Shown piece by piece: positions 52,636-61,916 of a DNA stretch of 64,000 nt. Position numbers and translations under genes: made by a program. Position 1 is the stretch's first letter, and each line of letters begins with the position of its first letter. The stretch spans positions 186,001-250,000 of the forward strand of contig NZXX01000005.1 of the NCBI GenBank assembly GCA_002702065.1, given 5' to 3'. The DNA is from Anaerolineaceae bacterium (GTDB taxonomy: Bacteria > Chloroflexota > Anaerolineae > Aggregatilineales > Phototrophicaceae). The notes under the pieces were generated by a model. It was not told the DNA's origin. It was given only the letters and a program-made list of their open reading frames with translations, and ran no database searches.

Positions 52636-52911
52636 ATGGCTAATCATAAATCTGCATTAAAACGCATCCGCCAGAACGAGAAGCGACGCCTTCATAACCG
52701 TACCTATCGTAACCGTGCCCGCACACTCGTGAAGAAGGCCCGCACCAGCATCGCCGATGGCAGCCTCGAAGAAGCCATTGCCGCAACCCGGTTGGCGGTG
52801 AAGGACCTTGATCAAGCGGCCAGCCGTGGGGTCATTCACCCGCGCAATGCCGCCCGGCGCAAATCGCGCCTGATGAAGCATCTTCACGAACTTCAGGCAC
52901 AGCAGAGCTAA
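52636..52911 (+). CDS. rpsT: Small ribosomal subunit protein S20
   Basis: A 91-residue basic helical protein: MANHKSALKRIRQNEKRR, NRTYRNRARTLVKKAR and a C-terminal KGVIHPRNAARRKSRLMKHL-type segment (here RGVIHPRNAARRKSRL). It binds 16S rRNA early in 30S assembly. The nearest Shine-Dalgarno is 48 nt upstream across a foldable leader. A strong terminator follows. Confidence 0.97.
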   Translation: MANHKSALKRIRQNEKRRLHNRTYRNRARTLVKKARTSIADGSLEEAIAATRLAVKDLDQAASRGVIHPRNAARRKSRLMKHLHELQAQQS

Positions 52912-52933
52912 GGCGTTTTTCCACACGATATGC

Positions 52934-52958
52934 AAGCCGGCTGAAAAGTCGGCTTTTT
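52934..52958 (+). terminator. Rho-independent terminator of rpsT
   Basis: A 9-bp stem (52934-52942 with 52947-52955, one G-T pair) closed by a GAAA tetraloop, then a T run to 52958. Confidence 0.92.
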
Positions 52959-52973
52959 GTATTGTGGTGGTTT

Positions 52974-53642
52974 CTAGTGCTTGCCGTTAGTCGGCACGTC
53001 GAGGCAGTAGCCGATACCGCGTATCGTGCGCAGAAAACGCGGCTTGCCCGGTTCGGCTTCGATTGCCTGACGAATCCAGCGGATATGCACGTCGAGCGTG
53101 CGGGTATCGCCCATATAATCCGTTTGCCACACCTTCTCCATCAGTGTTTTGCGGTCCAGTGTCACACCCGGCTGACGGAAAAAGGCCTCCAGCAGCAGCG
53201 CAACTTTGGGGGTGAGCTGACTTTCCTGCTGCGGGCTGATGAGGGTTCGGCGGGGAATATTGAGCGAAAACGGCCCACATGTGATAATCTCATCGTCAGT
53301 CAGCGTAATCAGCCGTTCAATGCTGTTCAGGAGCTTTCGGGCTGTAAACGGTTGAAACAGCAGCGCATCCGCCGGGTTATCTTCCGACGGTGAACCGGGA
53401 TGAATGTGGATAACAGGGATGTCAGGCAGCGACTCGCGCAGATTGCGGCAGATGCGATCGCCCGGTGTGCGCAGCGATACCGCATCCAGTACAATGACAT
53501 GAGGTTTGTGCTTGACTGCCAGCGTCTCGGCCTGTTTACCATTCGGAACAATCAGGAGTTCATAGCGTTTCTTGAGCGAAGCCGGAAAGGAAGCACCTTT
53601 CACCTGGCTGCGCCCAATCAGTAGAACTCTGGCAGTACTCAC
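52974..53642 (-). CDS. OmpR-type response regulator with degenerate receiver
   Basis: A 222-residue protein. The N-terminal receiver keeps a phospho-Asp-like D (VIVLDAVSLRTPGDRI), but the acidic pair at the start is gone (VLLIGRSQ) and the conserved Lys reads Gln (LFQPF). The C terminus is a complete OmpR winged helix (LTPKVALLLEAFF, DTRTLDVHIRWIRQAIE, LRTIRGIGYCLD). It may thus be regulated without phosphorylation. No kinase gene is adjacent. It is convergent with rpsT. Confidence 0.85.
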   Translation of the reverse strand: MSTARVLLIGRSQVKGASFPASLKKRYELLIVPNGKQAETLAVKHKPHVIVLDAVSLRTPGDRICRNLRESLPDIPVIHIHPGSPSEDNPADALLFQPFTARKLLNSIERLITLTDDEIITCGPFSLNIPRRTLISPQQESQLTPKVALLLEAFFRQPGVTLDRKTLMEKVWQTDYMGDTRTLDVHIRWIRQAIEAEPGKPRFLRTIRGIGYCLDVPTNGKH

Positions 53643-53759
53643 TTAGCACCTCCTGGTGTCCCGGCTCAGCTGGGGTCACAGATTATAGCTTGCGGATTAA
53701 GAAAAGGTCAAATGTCATCTCATTTGTTTTAACCTTTGTTAAACCTGTGGAATTCTAAT

Positions 53760-54911
53760 ATGCGCAACCAGATCACCCGGCTAGACCAGTCTCTCGCATG
53801 GCACTGGCTGCCTGACATCACACGCTATGCCATCGAGCAGTCGACGCGGCTCCAGCAGATACCCGCGCCCACCTTTGCCGAGAAGGAACGGGCACAGTAT
53901 ATCCTGCGCGAGTTTCAGGCACACCACCTGTACGATGTCGCAATAGATGATTTGTATAACGTGTATGGGCGGCTGCCGGGTACAGATTCGACACGTCCCG
54001 CCATTATGGTTTCTGCCCACTCCGACACGGTTTTCCCGGCTAACACCGATCTGTCGCTGCGGCAGGACGGCAGTCTGATTTATGGCCCCGGCCTGGGCGA
54101 CAACTGCTTTGGTCTGGGGGGGCTGCTCGGTCTGCTGGCCGCACTCACACAACAGCAGATTACCCCGCAGCGTGATATCTGGTTTGTTGTGACCAGCCGC
54201 GAAGAAGGCATGGGCGACCTGGGCGGCATGAAAGGCGCCTATCAAACCCTCAAAGATCGTATCGGCGGGGTCGTCAACCTGGAGGGGCTTGCCTTCGGCC
54301 ATGTCTATCACGCCGGGATCGCGGTGCGCCGGTTACATATCACCGCCACCACTTCCGGCGGGCACAGCTGGCTGCATTTCGGGCGGCCCAGTGCGGTGCA
54401 TGGCATCCTGTCACTTGGCAGTCATATTCTCAATCTAACGCCATCCCAATCGCCGCGAACCACTTTTAACGTAGGCATGATCGATGGCGGACAGGGAATC
54501 AACGTGATCGCCACCAAAGCCAGTATGTGGCTGGACCTGCGCTCCGAAGCACCCGAAGCACTGGCCCAGATCGAGCAGCAGGTGCGGACCTTCGTCAGCG
54601 ACCTGACCACCGCCGAGCTTCAATATGAGATCGAGGTCGTCGGTGACCGCCCGGCGGGCCGCATTGCCGATCACCATCCGTTGGTCCAGGCGGCGTTGTC
54701 CGCGCTGGCACAGGTGGGCGTCGACGGCGTGCTGGAAACTGGCAGCACCGATGCAAATATCCCCCTGGCGTATGGATGCCCCGCGGTCACTGTCGGCATC
54801 ACACGGGGCGGCAATGCACACCGTCTGGATGAATTTGTTGAAACGGAGCCGGTCAGTATCGGACTCAAGCAACTCATCTTGCTGGTGTTGGCAGCAGCCG
54901 AAAGCCTGTAA
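53760..54911 (+). CDS. M20-family zinc peptidase/amidohydrolase
   Basis: A 383-residue metallopeptidase. SAHSDTVF gives H87 and D89, GLGDNCFG gives bridging D114, SREEGMGDLGG gives E148 and E149, and the small dimerisation domain occupies ~175-285. The late histidine ligand is in GGNAHRLDEFVE. It cleaves small peptides or N-acyl amino acids; the substrate is not evident. ATG 53760 is preferred; the frame opens slightly further upstream. Confidence 0.9.
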   Translation: MRNQITRLDQSLAWHWLPDITRYAIEQSTRLQQIPAPTFAEKERAQYILREFQAHHLYDVAIDDLYNVYGRLPGTDSTRPAIMVSAHSDTVFPANTDLSLRQDGSLIYGPGLGDNCFGLGGLLGLLAALTQQQITPQRDIWFVVTSREEGMGDLGGMKGAYQTLKDRIGGVVNLEGLAFGHVYHAGIAVRRLHITATTSGGHSWLHFGRPSAVHGILSLGSHILNLTPSQSPRTTFNVGMIDGGQGINVIATKASMWLDLRSEAPEALAQIEQQVRTFVSDLTTAELQYEIEVVGDRPAGRIADHHPLVQAALSALAQVGVDGVLETGSTDANIPLAYGCPAVTVGITRGGNAHRLDEFVETEPVSIGLKQLILLVLAAAESL

Positions 54912-54965
54912 TCCGCCACACGATATGCTAAAATGAGCATAGTGTAACAAGGAAGGACCGTCTGC

Positions 54966-55814
54966 ATGACGAACAGTGTTAATATCCTGGTGGCCGTTCC
55001 GCGTGACGAGGCCAGCCGGTATCACAAGAATCTATCGACGAACAAGGATTTCAGCCTGCAAATCGTGTCGGACAAAAACGACGCGCTGGATACCCTGGAA
55101 AATCATGACCGGCATACCGACATTCTGGTGATCGACAACCGTTTGGGCGGTGTATTCGACCTGATTGGCGATGTGCGGCACTCCTACCCTCGCCTGTTTA
55201 TCATCCTGGTCGATGAAGAAGCCGATTTTGGTCTGCCCGGACAGGCGGACGAGATCAGCACCGAACCGTTTGACAACAACGACCTTGAGAAACGCATCAC
55301 CCGGCTGATGTCTGACCGTCAGCTCGAAACATTACGCGCCGACAGCCTGCCCGCTGTCCGCGATTTTGCCAAGCAGCTGCGTAAGGCAACCGGCGAATAC
55401 GGCAAGCAGCAAGCGACCGTCACCGCCTGCATGGATATGGATTACGATTATGTCGCCTTTTACCGGCTGGAAAGTCAGGCCCCGCTGCGCATAACACTCA
55501 AGGCGCAGGACGGACCGCCAAATGTTCAATCAATGGCCCCCAAACAGGCCAGCCCAAGCGATATTATCGCCTCCGTTGCCCAGAGCGGGCACAGCCGCAT
55601 CGGTGGCCCCGATGACGAACCCACCCATGTGCTGGTCAAACACGGGCAAATGGGCGCCGTCGTCTGTGTGCCGGTGATGGTCAGTGGCAACCGCTATGGG
55701 GTGCTGGTCGCCTGCCGCCAAGCCGCCAACGCCATCAGCCAGGAAAACGTACTGATGCTCGAGCTCATCAGCTCACAGCTCGCCGCTGCGGTTTCCAAAG
55801 AGATCATCCGCTAA
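54966..55814 (+). CDS. Pseudo-receiver plus GAF-domain protein
   Basis: A 282-residue protein. Residues 1-115 are receiver-like (NILVAVPRDEASRY, DILVIDNRLGGVFDLIGDV), but the Lys of KPF reads EPF (ISTEPFDNN) and the early acidic pair is absent. Residues ~130-280 are a GAF domain (GAVVCVPVMVSGNRYGVLVA, LELISSQLAAAVS). AAGGA lies 8 nt upstream of the ATG. It may be a sensor input protein for the polytopic membrane protein encoded 21 nt downstream, but this is unproven. Confidence 0.75.
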   Translation: MTNSVNILVAVPRDEASRYHKNLSTNKDFSLQIVSDKNDALDTLENHDRHTDILVIDNRLGGVFDLIGDVRHSYPRLFIILVDEEADFGLPGQADEISTEPFDNNDLEKRITRLMSDRQLETLRADSLPAVRDFAKQLRKATGEYGKQQATVTACMDMDYDYVAFYRLESQAPLRITLKAQDGPPNVQSMAPKQASPSDIIASVAQSGHSRIGGPDDEPTHVLVKHGQMGAVVCVPVMVSGNRYGVLVACRQAANAISQENVLMLELISSQLAAAVSKEIIR

Positions 55815-55835
55815 CCGCCCCGATAAAGCCAATCG

Positions 55836-58067
55836 ATGCAACCACCTTCTCCGTATTTTCTGTCGAATCCCGCAGCGACAGCGCAGGATCGACGCCTGTG
55901 CCTGCTGCTTGGCGGCTTGTTGTTCGCCATCTACCTGCTGGTCTATACAGGCATTCCATCGACCATTGATGGCAAAGCCACGCTGACGGTGACGTCCAGC
56001 TTCCTCAAGCATGGTACGCCGGATATTGCCATCATGGGTTCAGCCGAGGCCCTGCTGCCCCCGCTGGCGCGCATGGGGACCTTCGGCGCGGATGGCCTGC
56101 TCTATGCCAAAAAAGGCGTCGTCCCCTCGCTGGTGCTGCTGCCGCTGGTGGGTCTGGCGCACATCATCCCCGATTTGCCGATTCGGGCGACGGCCATGCT
56201 GCTCAATCCATTAGTAACCAGCATGACCGCTATGCTGCTGTACACCTTCGCCCGCTGGCTCGGTTATCGCCCGCGAACCGCCTTTATCGGCGCACTGACC
56301 TATGGCCTGGCGACCTTCGCCCTGGTGTACACAATTACCCTGTTTGGTGAACCGCTGGCGGCGCTGCTGCTGTTGGCGGCGGTGATGGCGGCGTGGCGCT
56401 TTCGTCAGCAGCCCGGTACAACTGCGCTGCTGCTGTCGGGCTTATCGCTGGGTCTGCTGCTGGGCATCAACCTCACCTATGCGCTGATGGCCCCACTGAT
56501 CGGCCTGTATGCCTTTGGTGTTGACCCGCGCCGCTGGCGTCTACCCCAAATTATCCGCATGGCCGGGCCGTTTCTGCTGGTAGTCGGCGGGCTGCTGGCA
56601 TATAACGCCATCCGTTTTGGCGGCCTGTTCGAAAGCGGCTACAACTTTGCTGAAGGTGAAGGGTTTACGACAAATTTTGGCGTCGGCGTGTTTGGCCTGC
56701 TCATCAGCCCCTATCGTGGCATGGTGTGGTTCAACCCGGTGATGCTGCTGGCGGTGCCGGGTACACTGCTGATGCGCCAGCGCCATGCCCGCCTGACTGC
56801 TGTTGTGCTGGCCGTCGCCGCTGCCCAGGTCGCCGCGTATGCTAGCTGGTGGAGCTGGCATGGGGGCATCGTCTGGGGGCCACGTTTCCTGATCCCGGTG
56901 ACGCCGCTGCTGGTTTTGCTGCTGCTGCCGGTGATTGATCGCATCCCGCGTAACCGGCTGATGACCGCTGCCTTTGCCATACTGGGCACACTCTCCCTGC
57001 TGATCCAGCTTGTGGCGGGGTTATTCAGCTTTATTCCCCACGTCATCCACCTGTATGTCAATTATGCCACCAACGTCGTCGATGGCTTCTTCATCGACTT
57101 CGACCCGGAAATTATCTACCGGGTAGATCTTAGCCCGGTGCTGGCCCAGTTTGGCATCGCATTTTCCGGCGAACCCTTGCAGCCAATTCTCCTTCAATCG
57201 GCAGACATCATTCATGCTTTGCTGGTGCTTATCATCGCGGCAGCGGCTGTTATTGTATATCACTATGCGAAGCAAACGGCCCATTTGGTTCTGGCTGTCA
57301 TCGTCATACTTGGTGCCGCCATTGGCATCGCAGGCCGCCAGCAGAAGCAGCTGACCATGACGCGCGCCGTTCAGCAGAATCTGCGTCCCTCTGATTTACT
57401 GATCGCGGCCAGCACGGACTACGATGAAAATCTGATTGACCTGCCAGCTGCCACCCGCGTCATCACCACCAATGCCCCCACCCCGCCGGATGATCCATTA
57501 GCTACCGGCCTGTGGGATTATGCCATGCAGCAATCCGGACTGGCGTGGTTTATCACGTGGTATCCACCTGCCAGCGCCGATAACTGGCAAGAGCGTGACC
57601 TGTGGCAGCAGGCATCGTTTGTGCAGGAAACGTTATTCGAGGAAAACCGTGCCCTGCTGTTCGATTTGAACCCGCCTGCCCCGGCGGATCAACCGGGCGG
57701 GTGGCTGTTCGACACGATCGAGTTGGCCGATTATGGTATCCTGCGGGACGATGATGGCATCCGCGCCGCCCTCGTCTGGCAGAGTGAAGCGCCTTCCCCA
57801 CCAAATTTCCGCTGGTTTGTCCATCTGGTTGACGCACAGGGCCAGATCGTTCAACAGCAGGACCGCGTACCCCAGGGCGGCTATCCCTGGCAAGACGGCG
57901 AAACAGCCCAGGATTACCTGTTCTTCCCGCTGCCTGCGGCAACCTCGACTGCTGACTGGCAGCTTCGCATCGGCTGGGTGAATGCCGACAATGGCGAACG
58001 GTTGCCTGCCTATGAGCCGGATGGTACAAGCATCGCCGATGGCTTTATCCTGCTGCCCGTTGAATGA
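55836..58067 (+). CDS. Polytopic membrane protein, GT-C glycosyltransferase-like
   Basis: A 743-residue protein with about 11-12 hydrophobic spans in residues 20-500 and a soluble C-terminal beta domain (residues ~530-740). An early extracytoplasmic loop contains the acidic residues of GIPSTIDGKATLTV, and later loops are rich in Trp/Gly (WWSWHGGIVWGPRFLIPVTP). That arrangement is common in lipid-linked-sugar-dependent GT-C transferases (PMT/ArnT type). No acceptor can be inferred. It follows the pseudo-receiver gene by 21 nt. Confidence 0.7.
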   Translation: MQPPSPYFLSNPAATAQDRRLCLLLGGLLFAIYLLVYTGIPSTIDGKATLTVTSSFLKHGTPDIAIMGSAEALLPPLARMGTFGADGLLYAKKGVVPSLVLLPLVGLAHIIPDLPIRATAMLLNPLVTSMTAMLLYTFARWLGYRPRTAFIGALTYGLATFALVYTITLFGEPLAALLLLAAVMAAWRFRQQPGTTALLLSGLSLGLLLGINLTYALMAPLIGLYAFGVDPRRWRLPQIIRMAGPFLLVVGGLLAYNAIRFGGLFESGYNFAEGEGFTTNFGVGVFGLLISPYRGMVWFNPVMLLAVPGTLLMRQRHARLTAVVLAVAAAQVAAYASWWSWHGGIVWGPRFLIPVTPLLVLLLLPVIDRIPRNRLMTAAFAILGTLSLLIQLVAGLFSFIPHVIHLYVNYATNVVDGFFIDFDPEIIYRVDLSPVLAQFGIAFSGEPLQPILLQSADIIHALLVLIIAAAAVIVYHYAKQTAHLVLAVIVILGAAIGIAGRQQKQLTMTRAVQQNLRPSDLLIAASTDYDENLIDLPAATRVITTNAPTPPDDPLATGLWDYAMQQSGLAWFITWYPPASADNWQERDLWQQASFVQETLFEENRALLFDLNPPAPADQPGGWLFDTIELADYGILRDDDGIRAALVWQSEAPSPPNFRWFVHLVDAQGQIVQQQDRVPQGGYPWQDGETAQDYLFFPLPAATSTADWQLRIGWVNADNGERLPAYEPDGTSIADGFILLPVE

Positions 58068-58120
58068 TTCAGCCGTTCAACAGCACCGGTCGACAGCCAC
58101 CATCCTGATGAGTCCGAGCC

Positions 58121-58140
58121 GATCATCAACGTGATCTTTT
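58121..58140 (+). terminator. Weak terminator after the GT-C-like gene
   Basis: A 5-bp stem GATCA (58121-58125) / TGATC (58132-58136) followed by TTTT. Weak, but placed between convergent genes. Confidence 0.4.
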
Positions 58141-58157
58141 GACTGTCAACGCCCTGC

Positions 58158-59423
58158 CTACATCCGTCGCAAGGCCGCTTCGAGTCGTTCAATCTCGGCA
58201 TGGGTGTTGTAATGTGCCAACCCTACGCGCACCATGCCATCGTCAGCATGACCGAGTCGTTCCATAATCTCGACCGCGTAGTAATTGCCCGACCAGACGT
58301 AAATATCGTTTTTCGCCAGATACTCGGCAATAGCATCCGCCGTAAAGCCATCACGCACAAACACTACCGTCGGCACCCGTTCGGCAAAAGCCGCCGGGTC
58401 GGTGATTCCGGCAATCTGCACACCGGGAATTGACTGCAACATTTCGATCAGGTGCGTCGCCAGTTCACGCTCGTAGGCGCCCAGCGCCGCCATACCCGTC
58501 TTGAGGTCGAGCGCATTGCCGTTGAAGCCAGCATACCGCGGTTGATATTCCGCGCCATAATCGCGGCCAATGGCGGCGATATAATCCAGCGTGGCCCCGA
58601 CCCCGGCAATCGTCTCAAAGCTGGCGGTTCCGGTTTCCCACCGGTGCGGCGGTTTATCCTTGGCCGGTCGCACCTTGTAGACGGGCAGTTCAGCCAGCAG
58701 ATCGTACCGCCCCCACAGGATGCCAATATGTGGGCCGTAAAACTTGTACGCCGAACACAGCAGAAAATCACAACCGATGGCCTGCACATCAATCGGGACA
58801 TGGGGTGCGCTTTGCACCGCATCCACCACATACACCGCCCCGGCTGCATGCGCCATGTCCGCAATCTGCTGCACCGGGTTGACCGTACCGACCGCGTTTG
58901 ATGCGTGGACCGTTGCGACGATCCGCGTTTTGTCCGTCAGAGCGGCTTCCAGGCTGTCCAAATCCAGGCGACATTCCGGCTCTACGAGATCGGCCCAACG
59001 CACCACCAACCCATGATCCTCGGCAATGCGTCGCCACGGCTGCACATTCGCGTCATGGTCCATCCGCGTCAACACAATTTCATCATCGGGTTTCAGCGTT
59101 TGCCCCAGCGCCCGGCTGAGCGCGAAATTAAGCGTCGTCATGTTCGGCCCGAAGACAATTTCATCGGGTGAAGGCGCATTCAGAAAATCAGCCATCTGCT
59201 GGCGCACCCGTTCGACCATCGCGTCGCTGCGGTGGCTGGTGGCGAACATACCGCCAGAATTTGCATTCATGTGCTGGTAATAGTCAACAACCGCGTCAAT
59301 GACCCGCTGGGGCACCTGCGTTCCGGCGGGATTATCAAAGAACACCGGCAGCTTGCCACCGTGCGCTACGATCTGATTCAAGGCAGGAAATTGGGCGCGC
59401 AGAGCGTGAACATCAAGACTCAT
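58158..59423 (-). CDS. Class V aminotransferase, cysteine-desulfurase-like (VC1184-type)
   Basis: A 421-residue fold-type I PLP enzyme. FFDNPAGTQVPQ, HASNAVGTVNPVQQIA, VVDAVQSAPH and the PLP-lysine motif SAYKFYGPHIG are all visible. At the place of the catalytic Cys loop of NifS/SufS the sequence reads SGNYYAVEIMERL with Tyr, so sulfur mobilisation is doubtful. It resembles the uncharacterised VC1184/TIGR01976 subfamily. ATG 59423 with GAGGT upstream is preferred over a longer start. Confidence 0.85.
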   Translation of the reverse strand: MSLDVHALRAQFPALNQIVAHGGKLPVFFDNPAGTQVPQRVIDAVVDYYQHMNANSGGMFATSHRSDAMVERVRQQMADFLNAPSPDEIVFGPNMTTLNFALSRALGQTLKPDDEIVLTRMDHDANVQPWRRIAEDHGLVVRWADLVEPECRLDLDSLEAALTDKTRIVATVHASNAVGTVNPVQQIADMAHAAGAVYVVDAVQSAPHVPIDVQAIGCDFLLCSAYKFYGPHIGILWGRYDLLAELPVYKVRPAKDKPPHRWETGTASFETIAGVGATLDYIAAIGRDYGAEYQPRYAGFNGNALDLKTGMAALGAYERELATHLIEMLQSIPGVQIAGITDPAAFAERVPTVVFVRDGFTADAIAEYLAKNDIYVWSGNYYAVEIMERLGHADDGMVRVGLAHYNTHAEIERLEAALRRM

Positions 59424-59470
59424 GGAAACCTCTTTTCTTGGTCGGCACCGGCGCCAGTTTACCATGAGGA

Positions 59471-59499
59471 TTGCATTAAGTGGTACAAGTTTATATCAT
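59471..59499 (+). promoter_or_regulatory. Promoter of the histidine kinase
   Basis: TTGCAT (59471-59476), 17 nt, TATCAT (59494-59499). A second -10-like TATAAC lies at 59514-59519. Either would support translation starting at GTG 59547. Confidence 0.5.
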
Positions 59500-59546
59500 T
59501 GGTTAGGAAACGGTATAACTTTACCAATGTCTTTGCGAGTGAAATC

Positions 59547-61175
59547 GTGACAGATTTATCAAGCTTGACCTTACAGAACCAGCTACTCACGCAGGAAGTT
59601 AAACGCCGGGTCGACCAGCTCGGCGCGATCAATACGGTAGCGGCCACCGTCAGCCAGTCGCTCGACCTGGATGTTACCCTCAATACGGCGCTGGAAGTCG
59701 TACTGCAAATTGTTCAGGCAGAAGCCGGCGGCATCAGCCTTATTGATGAGGAAACGCAGGAAGTCGTCATCCGTGCTCAAAAAGGCTGGACCCGCAGCCT
59801 CGAAGAACACCCCATACGTGTGCCCATCGGCAAGGGGATGTCCGGGCGCATCGTGCGCGAGAACACCGCCATTCTGGATAACAACCTCGATGGCAGCGAA
59901 GATCTGGCTGTGCCCAGTTTTCTGGACGAGCAGTTCAAATCAATTGTCATGGCACCCATGCACGCCCGTGGCAATATTATCGGCATCCTCAGCATCATGA
60001 GCAGCAAGCCGGACAGCTTTGCCCCCGACATCATCGGCGTGCTGCAAGCCATTGCGGATACGGTGGGCGTGGCGCTGAACAATGCCCAGCTTCATGAAGC
60101 AACGCTCGAAAGCGAAAACAACCTGACCGCTATTCTGGACTCGACTACGGACGGCATCATCGCCACCGATCAGAAAGGTCGCATTCGCCACATCAATGAG
60201 CAGGCGGAGAGGATCTTCGGCATCATGCGCGGCGAAGTGCTGCAAACCCCGCTGCGCGAAATCCCTATCGACCCGAAGGTATGCAACCTGCTGCTGCGGG
60301 CGCTCGAAATTCGCTCCAGCGATTATGAAACCTTCGAAGTGACGCTGGAAGGCGGGCAAACCCTTTCGATTACAGTTTCCCCGGTTTATGTCGAAAAGCA
60401 GGTCGAGCGCAACGGCGAAACGGATGGCTGGGTCATCGTCTTTCGGGATGTCACCCACCGGCGAAAAGCGGAACTGGCCCGCGCCCAGTTTATCGCGGCG
60501 GCAGCCCACGATATGCGCAGTCCCCTCGGTGTCACCATTAACGCGCTCAAGCTGCTCGAAAGCATGATCGACGACCCCGACCCCACCGTGAACGAAGTGC
60601 TGGGGCTGGCACAAAATGGCGTGGATCGCTTGCAGGTGCTGATCGATGATGTGCTGCGCCTGGAGCAGATTGAAGCCGGTTATGGTATCGAAAAAGAGGA
60701 AGTTGAAATTATTGGGCTGCTGCGTGAGGTTGCGCGGCAGATCAAACCTGTTCTGGATGCCAACCAGGTGACCCTCACGCTTGAGGTCGCGAACGACCTG
60801 CCCCCACTCAATCTGGACCGCCAGCTCATCTCCCGCGCTGTCCTCAATTATCTGGATAACGCCGCCAAATACACCGGCGAAGGCGGGCACATTATCCTGC
60901 GCGCCTACATCAAAAGCGAAACCATGCTGCACATCGAGGTCGAAGATAACGGCCCCGGCATCCCGACACAGGAACAAACCCGCCTGTTCGAGCGATTCTA
61001 TCGCGCCCCCACCACCCGCAGCGTACCCGGCACAGGGCTGGGGCTGGCTATCGTGAAATCCATTGCTACCGCCAATGGTGGGGACGTTTATGTACGCAGC
61101 AGTTCCGGCCAGGGCAGCACTTTCGGCCTGAGCATCAAGATGGCCCAGGTTGATCCACACGCGGCTTCGCAATAG
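59547..61175 (+). CDS. GAF-PAS sensor histidine kinase
   Basis: About 542 residues: coiled start (LTLQNQLLTQEVKRRVDQL), GAF domain ~35-180 (GISLIDEETQEVV, GKGMSGRIVRENTAI), PAS ~195-310 (LTAILDSTTDGIIATD), HisKA with AHDMRSPLGVTINAL, and HATPase with NYLDNAAKYT, EDNGPGIP and GTGLGLAIVKS. All kinase boxes are intact and no membrane span is present, so it is a soluble sensor. GTG 59547 follows the promoter region; the frame is open upstream only through the divergent gene. No partner regulator is adjacent. The last 41 nt overlap the convergent ABC ATPase gene. Confidence 0.9.
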   Translation: MTDLSSLTLQNQLLTQEVKRRVDQLGAINTVAATVSQSLDLDVTLNTALEVVLQIVQAEAGGISLIDEETQEVVIRAQKGWTRSLEEHPIRVPIGKGMSGRIVRENTAILDNNLDGSEDLAVPSFLDEQFKSIVMAPMHARGNIIGILSIMSSKPDSFAPDIIGVLQAIADTVGVALNNAQLHEATLESENNLTAILDSTTDGIIATDQKGRIRHINEQAERIFGIMRGEVLQTPLREIPIDPKVCNLLLRALEIRSSDYETFEVTLEGGQTLSITVSPVYVEKQVERNGETDGWVIVFRDVTHRRKAELARAQFIAAAAHDMRSPLGVTINALKLLESMIDDPDPTVNEVLGLAQNGVDRLQVLIDDVLRLEQIEAGYGIEKEEVEIIGLLREVARQIKPVLDANQVTLTLEVANDLPPLNLDRQLISRAVLNYLDNAAKYTGEGGHIILRAYIKSETMLHIEVEDNGPGIPTQEQTRLFERFYRAPTTRSVPGTGLGLAIVKSIATANGGDVYVRSSSGQGSTFGLSIKMAQVDPHAASQ

Positions 61176-61914
61176 CGGCCCGCACCTGATGTGTTGTCTG
61201 GGCAAAACTATCCGTATAGATCATGTCAAACTGGCGTGGCCGTGGCAGCGGAACCGGCACATCTGCCGCAATTTGCCCCGGTCTGGGTGTCATCACCAGC
61301 ACCCGATCGGACAGTAACACGGCTTCGTTGATGTCATGCGTCACCATGACAGCGGTCTGTCGTTCCTTCGCCCACATGCGCAGCATATCCAGGCTGACCT
61401 GCTCACGCGTCATGGCGTCCAGCGCGCCAAAGGGCTCATCCAGCAGCAGGACCGCCGGTTTCTGAATCAACACCCGACCCAGAGCCGTCCGCTGCGCCAT
61501 CCCACCAGACAACTCACCGGGGTACGATAGCGCAAAGCCCGATAAGCCCAGAGCCGGCAGCAGCACCTCAACCGCCGCATAACGCTGCTGCTTGTCGACC
61601 CCGGCCAGTTCCAGTGGCAGGGCGATATTGTCCCGCACGGTACGCCAGGGCATCAGGTTGGCATCCTGAAACATCAAGCCAACGCTGTGCGGCGGTTCGT
61701 GAATGACCATATCGTCCAGCCGCGCTTCGCCGCGTGTGGGCTGCTGCAAGCCTGCCAGAATGCGAATCAGCGTGCTCTTGCCACATCCGCTGGGCCCCAC
61801 GACCGAAACAAACGTGCCCGTTTCAACGCTTAAGCTCAGCGGACCCAGAGCCGGGAGTTCATCGCCCCCCGGCGTCTGGTAGCTAACGGCCAGGTTACGA
61901 ACACTGATACGCAC
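61135..61914 (-). CDS. ABC importer ATP-binding protein (nitrate/sulfonate/thiamine-precursor type)
   Basis: A 259-residue ATPase: Walker A VVGPSGCGKSTLIRILAG, Q-loop MFQDANLMPW, signature LSGGMAQRTALGR, Walker B VLLLDEPFGALDA and H-loop VMVTHDINEA. The sequence is of the SsuB/TauB/ThiZ class. It starts 2 nt after the binding-protein gene and forms an importer with it and the permease. Its end overlaps the histidine kinase gene by 41 nt on the opposite strand. Confidence 0.94.
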   Translation of the reverse strand: MRISVRNLAVSYQTPGGDELPALGPLSLSVETGTFVSVVGPSGCGKSTLIRILAGLQQPTRGEARLDDMVIHEPPHSVGLMFQDANLMPWRTVRDNIALPLELAGVDKQQRYAAVEVLLPALGLSGFALSYPGELSGGMAQRTALGRVLIQKPAVLLLDEPFGALDAMTREQVSLDMLRMWAKERQTAVMVTHDINEAVLLSDRVLVMTPRPGQIAADVPVPLPRPRQFDMIYTDSFAQTTHQVRAAIAKPRVDQPGPS

Positions 61915-61916
61915 CG

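Noticed and set aside
58105..58120. CTGATGAGTCCG, identical to part of the hammerhead ribozyme core.
   Set aside because: The matching stem II arm GGAC and the GAAA box do not follow on the same strand, and no cleavage-site helix is evident, so it is chance.
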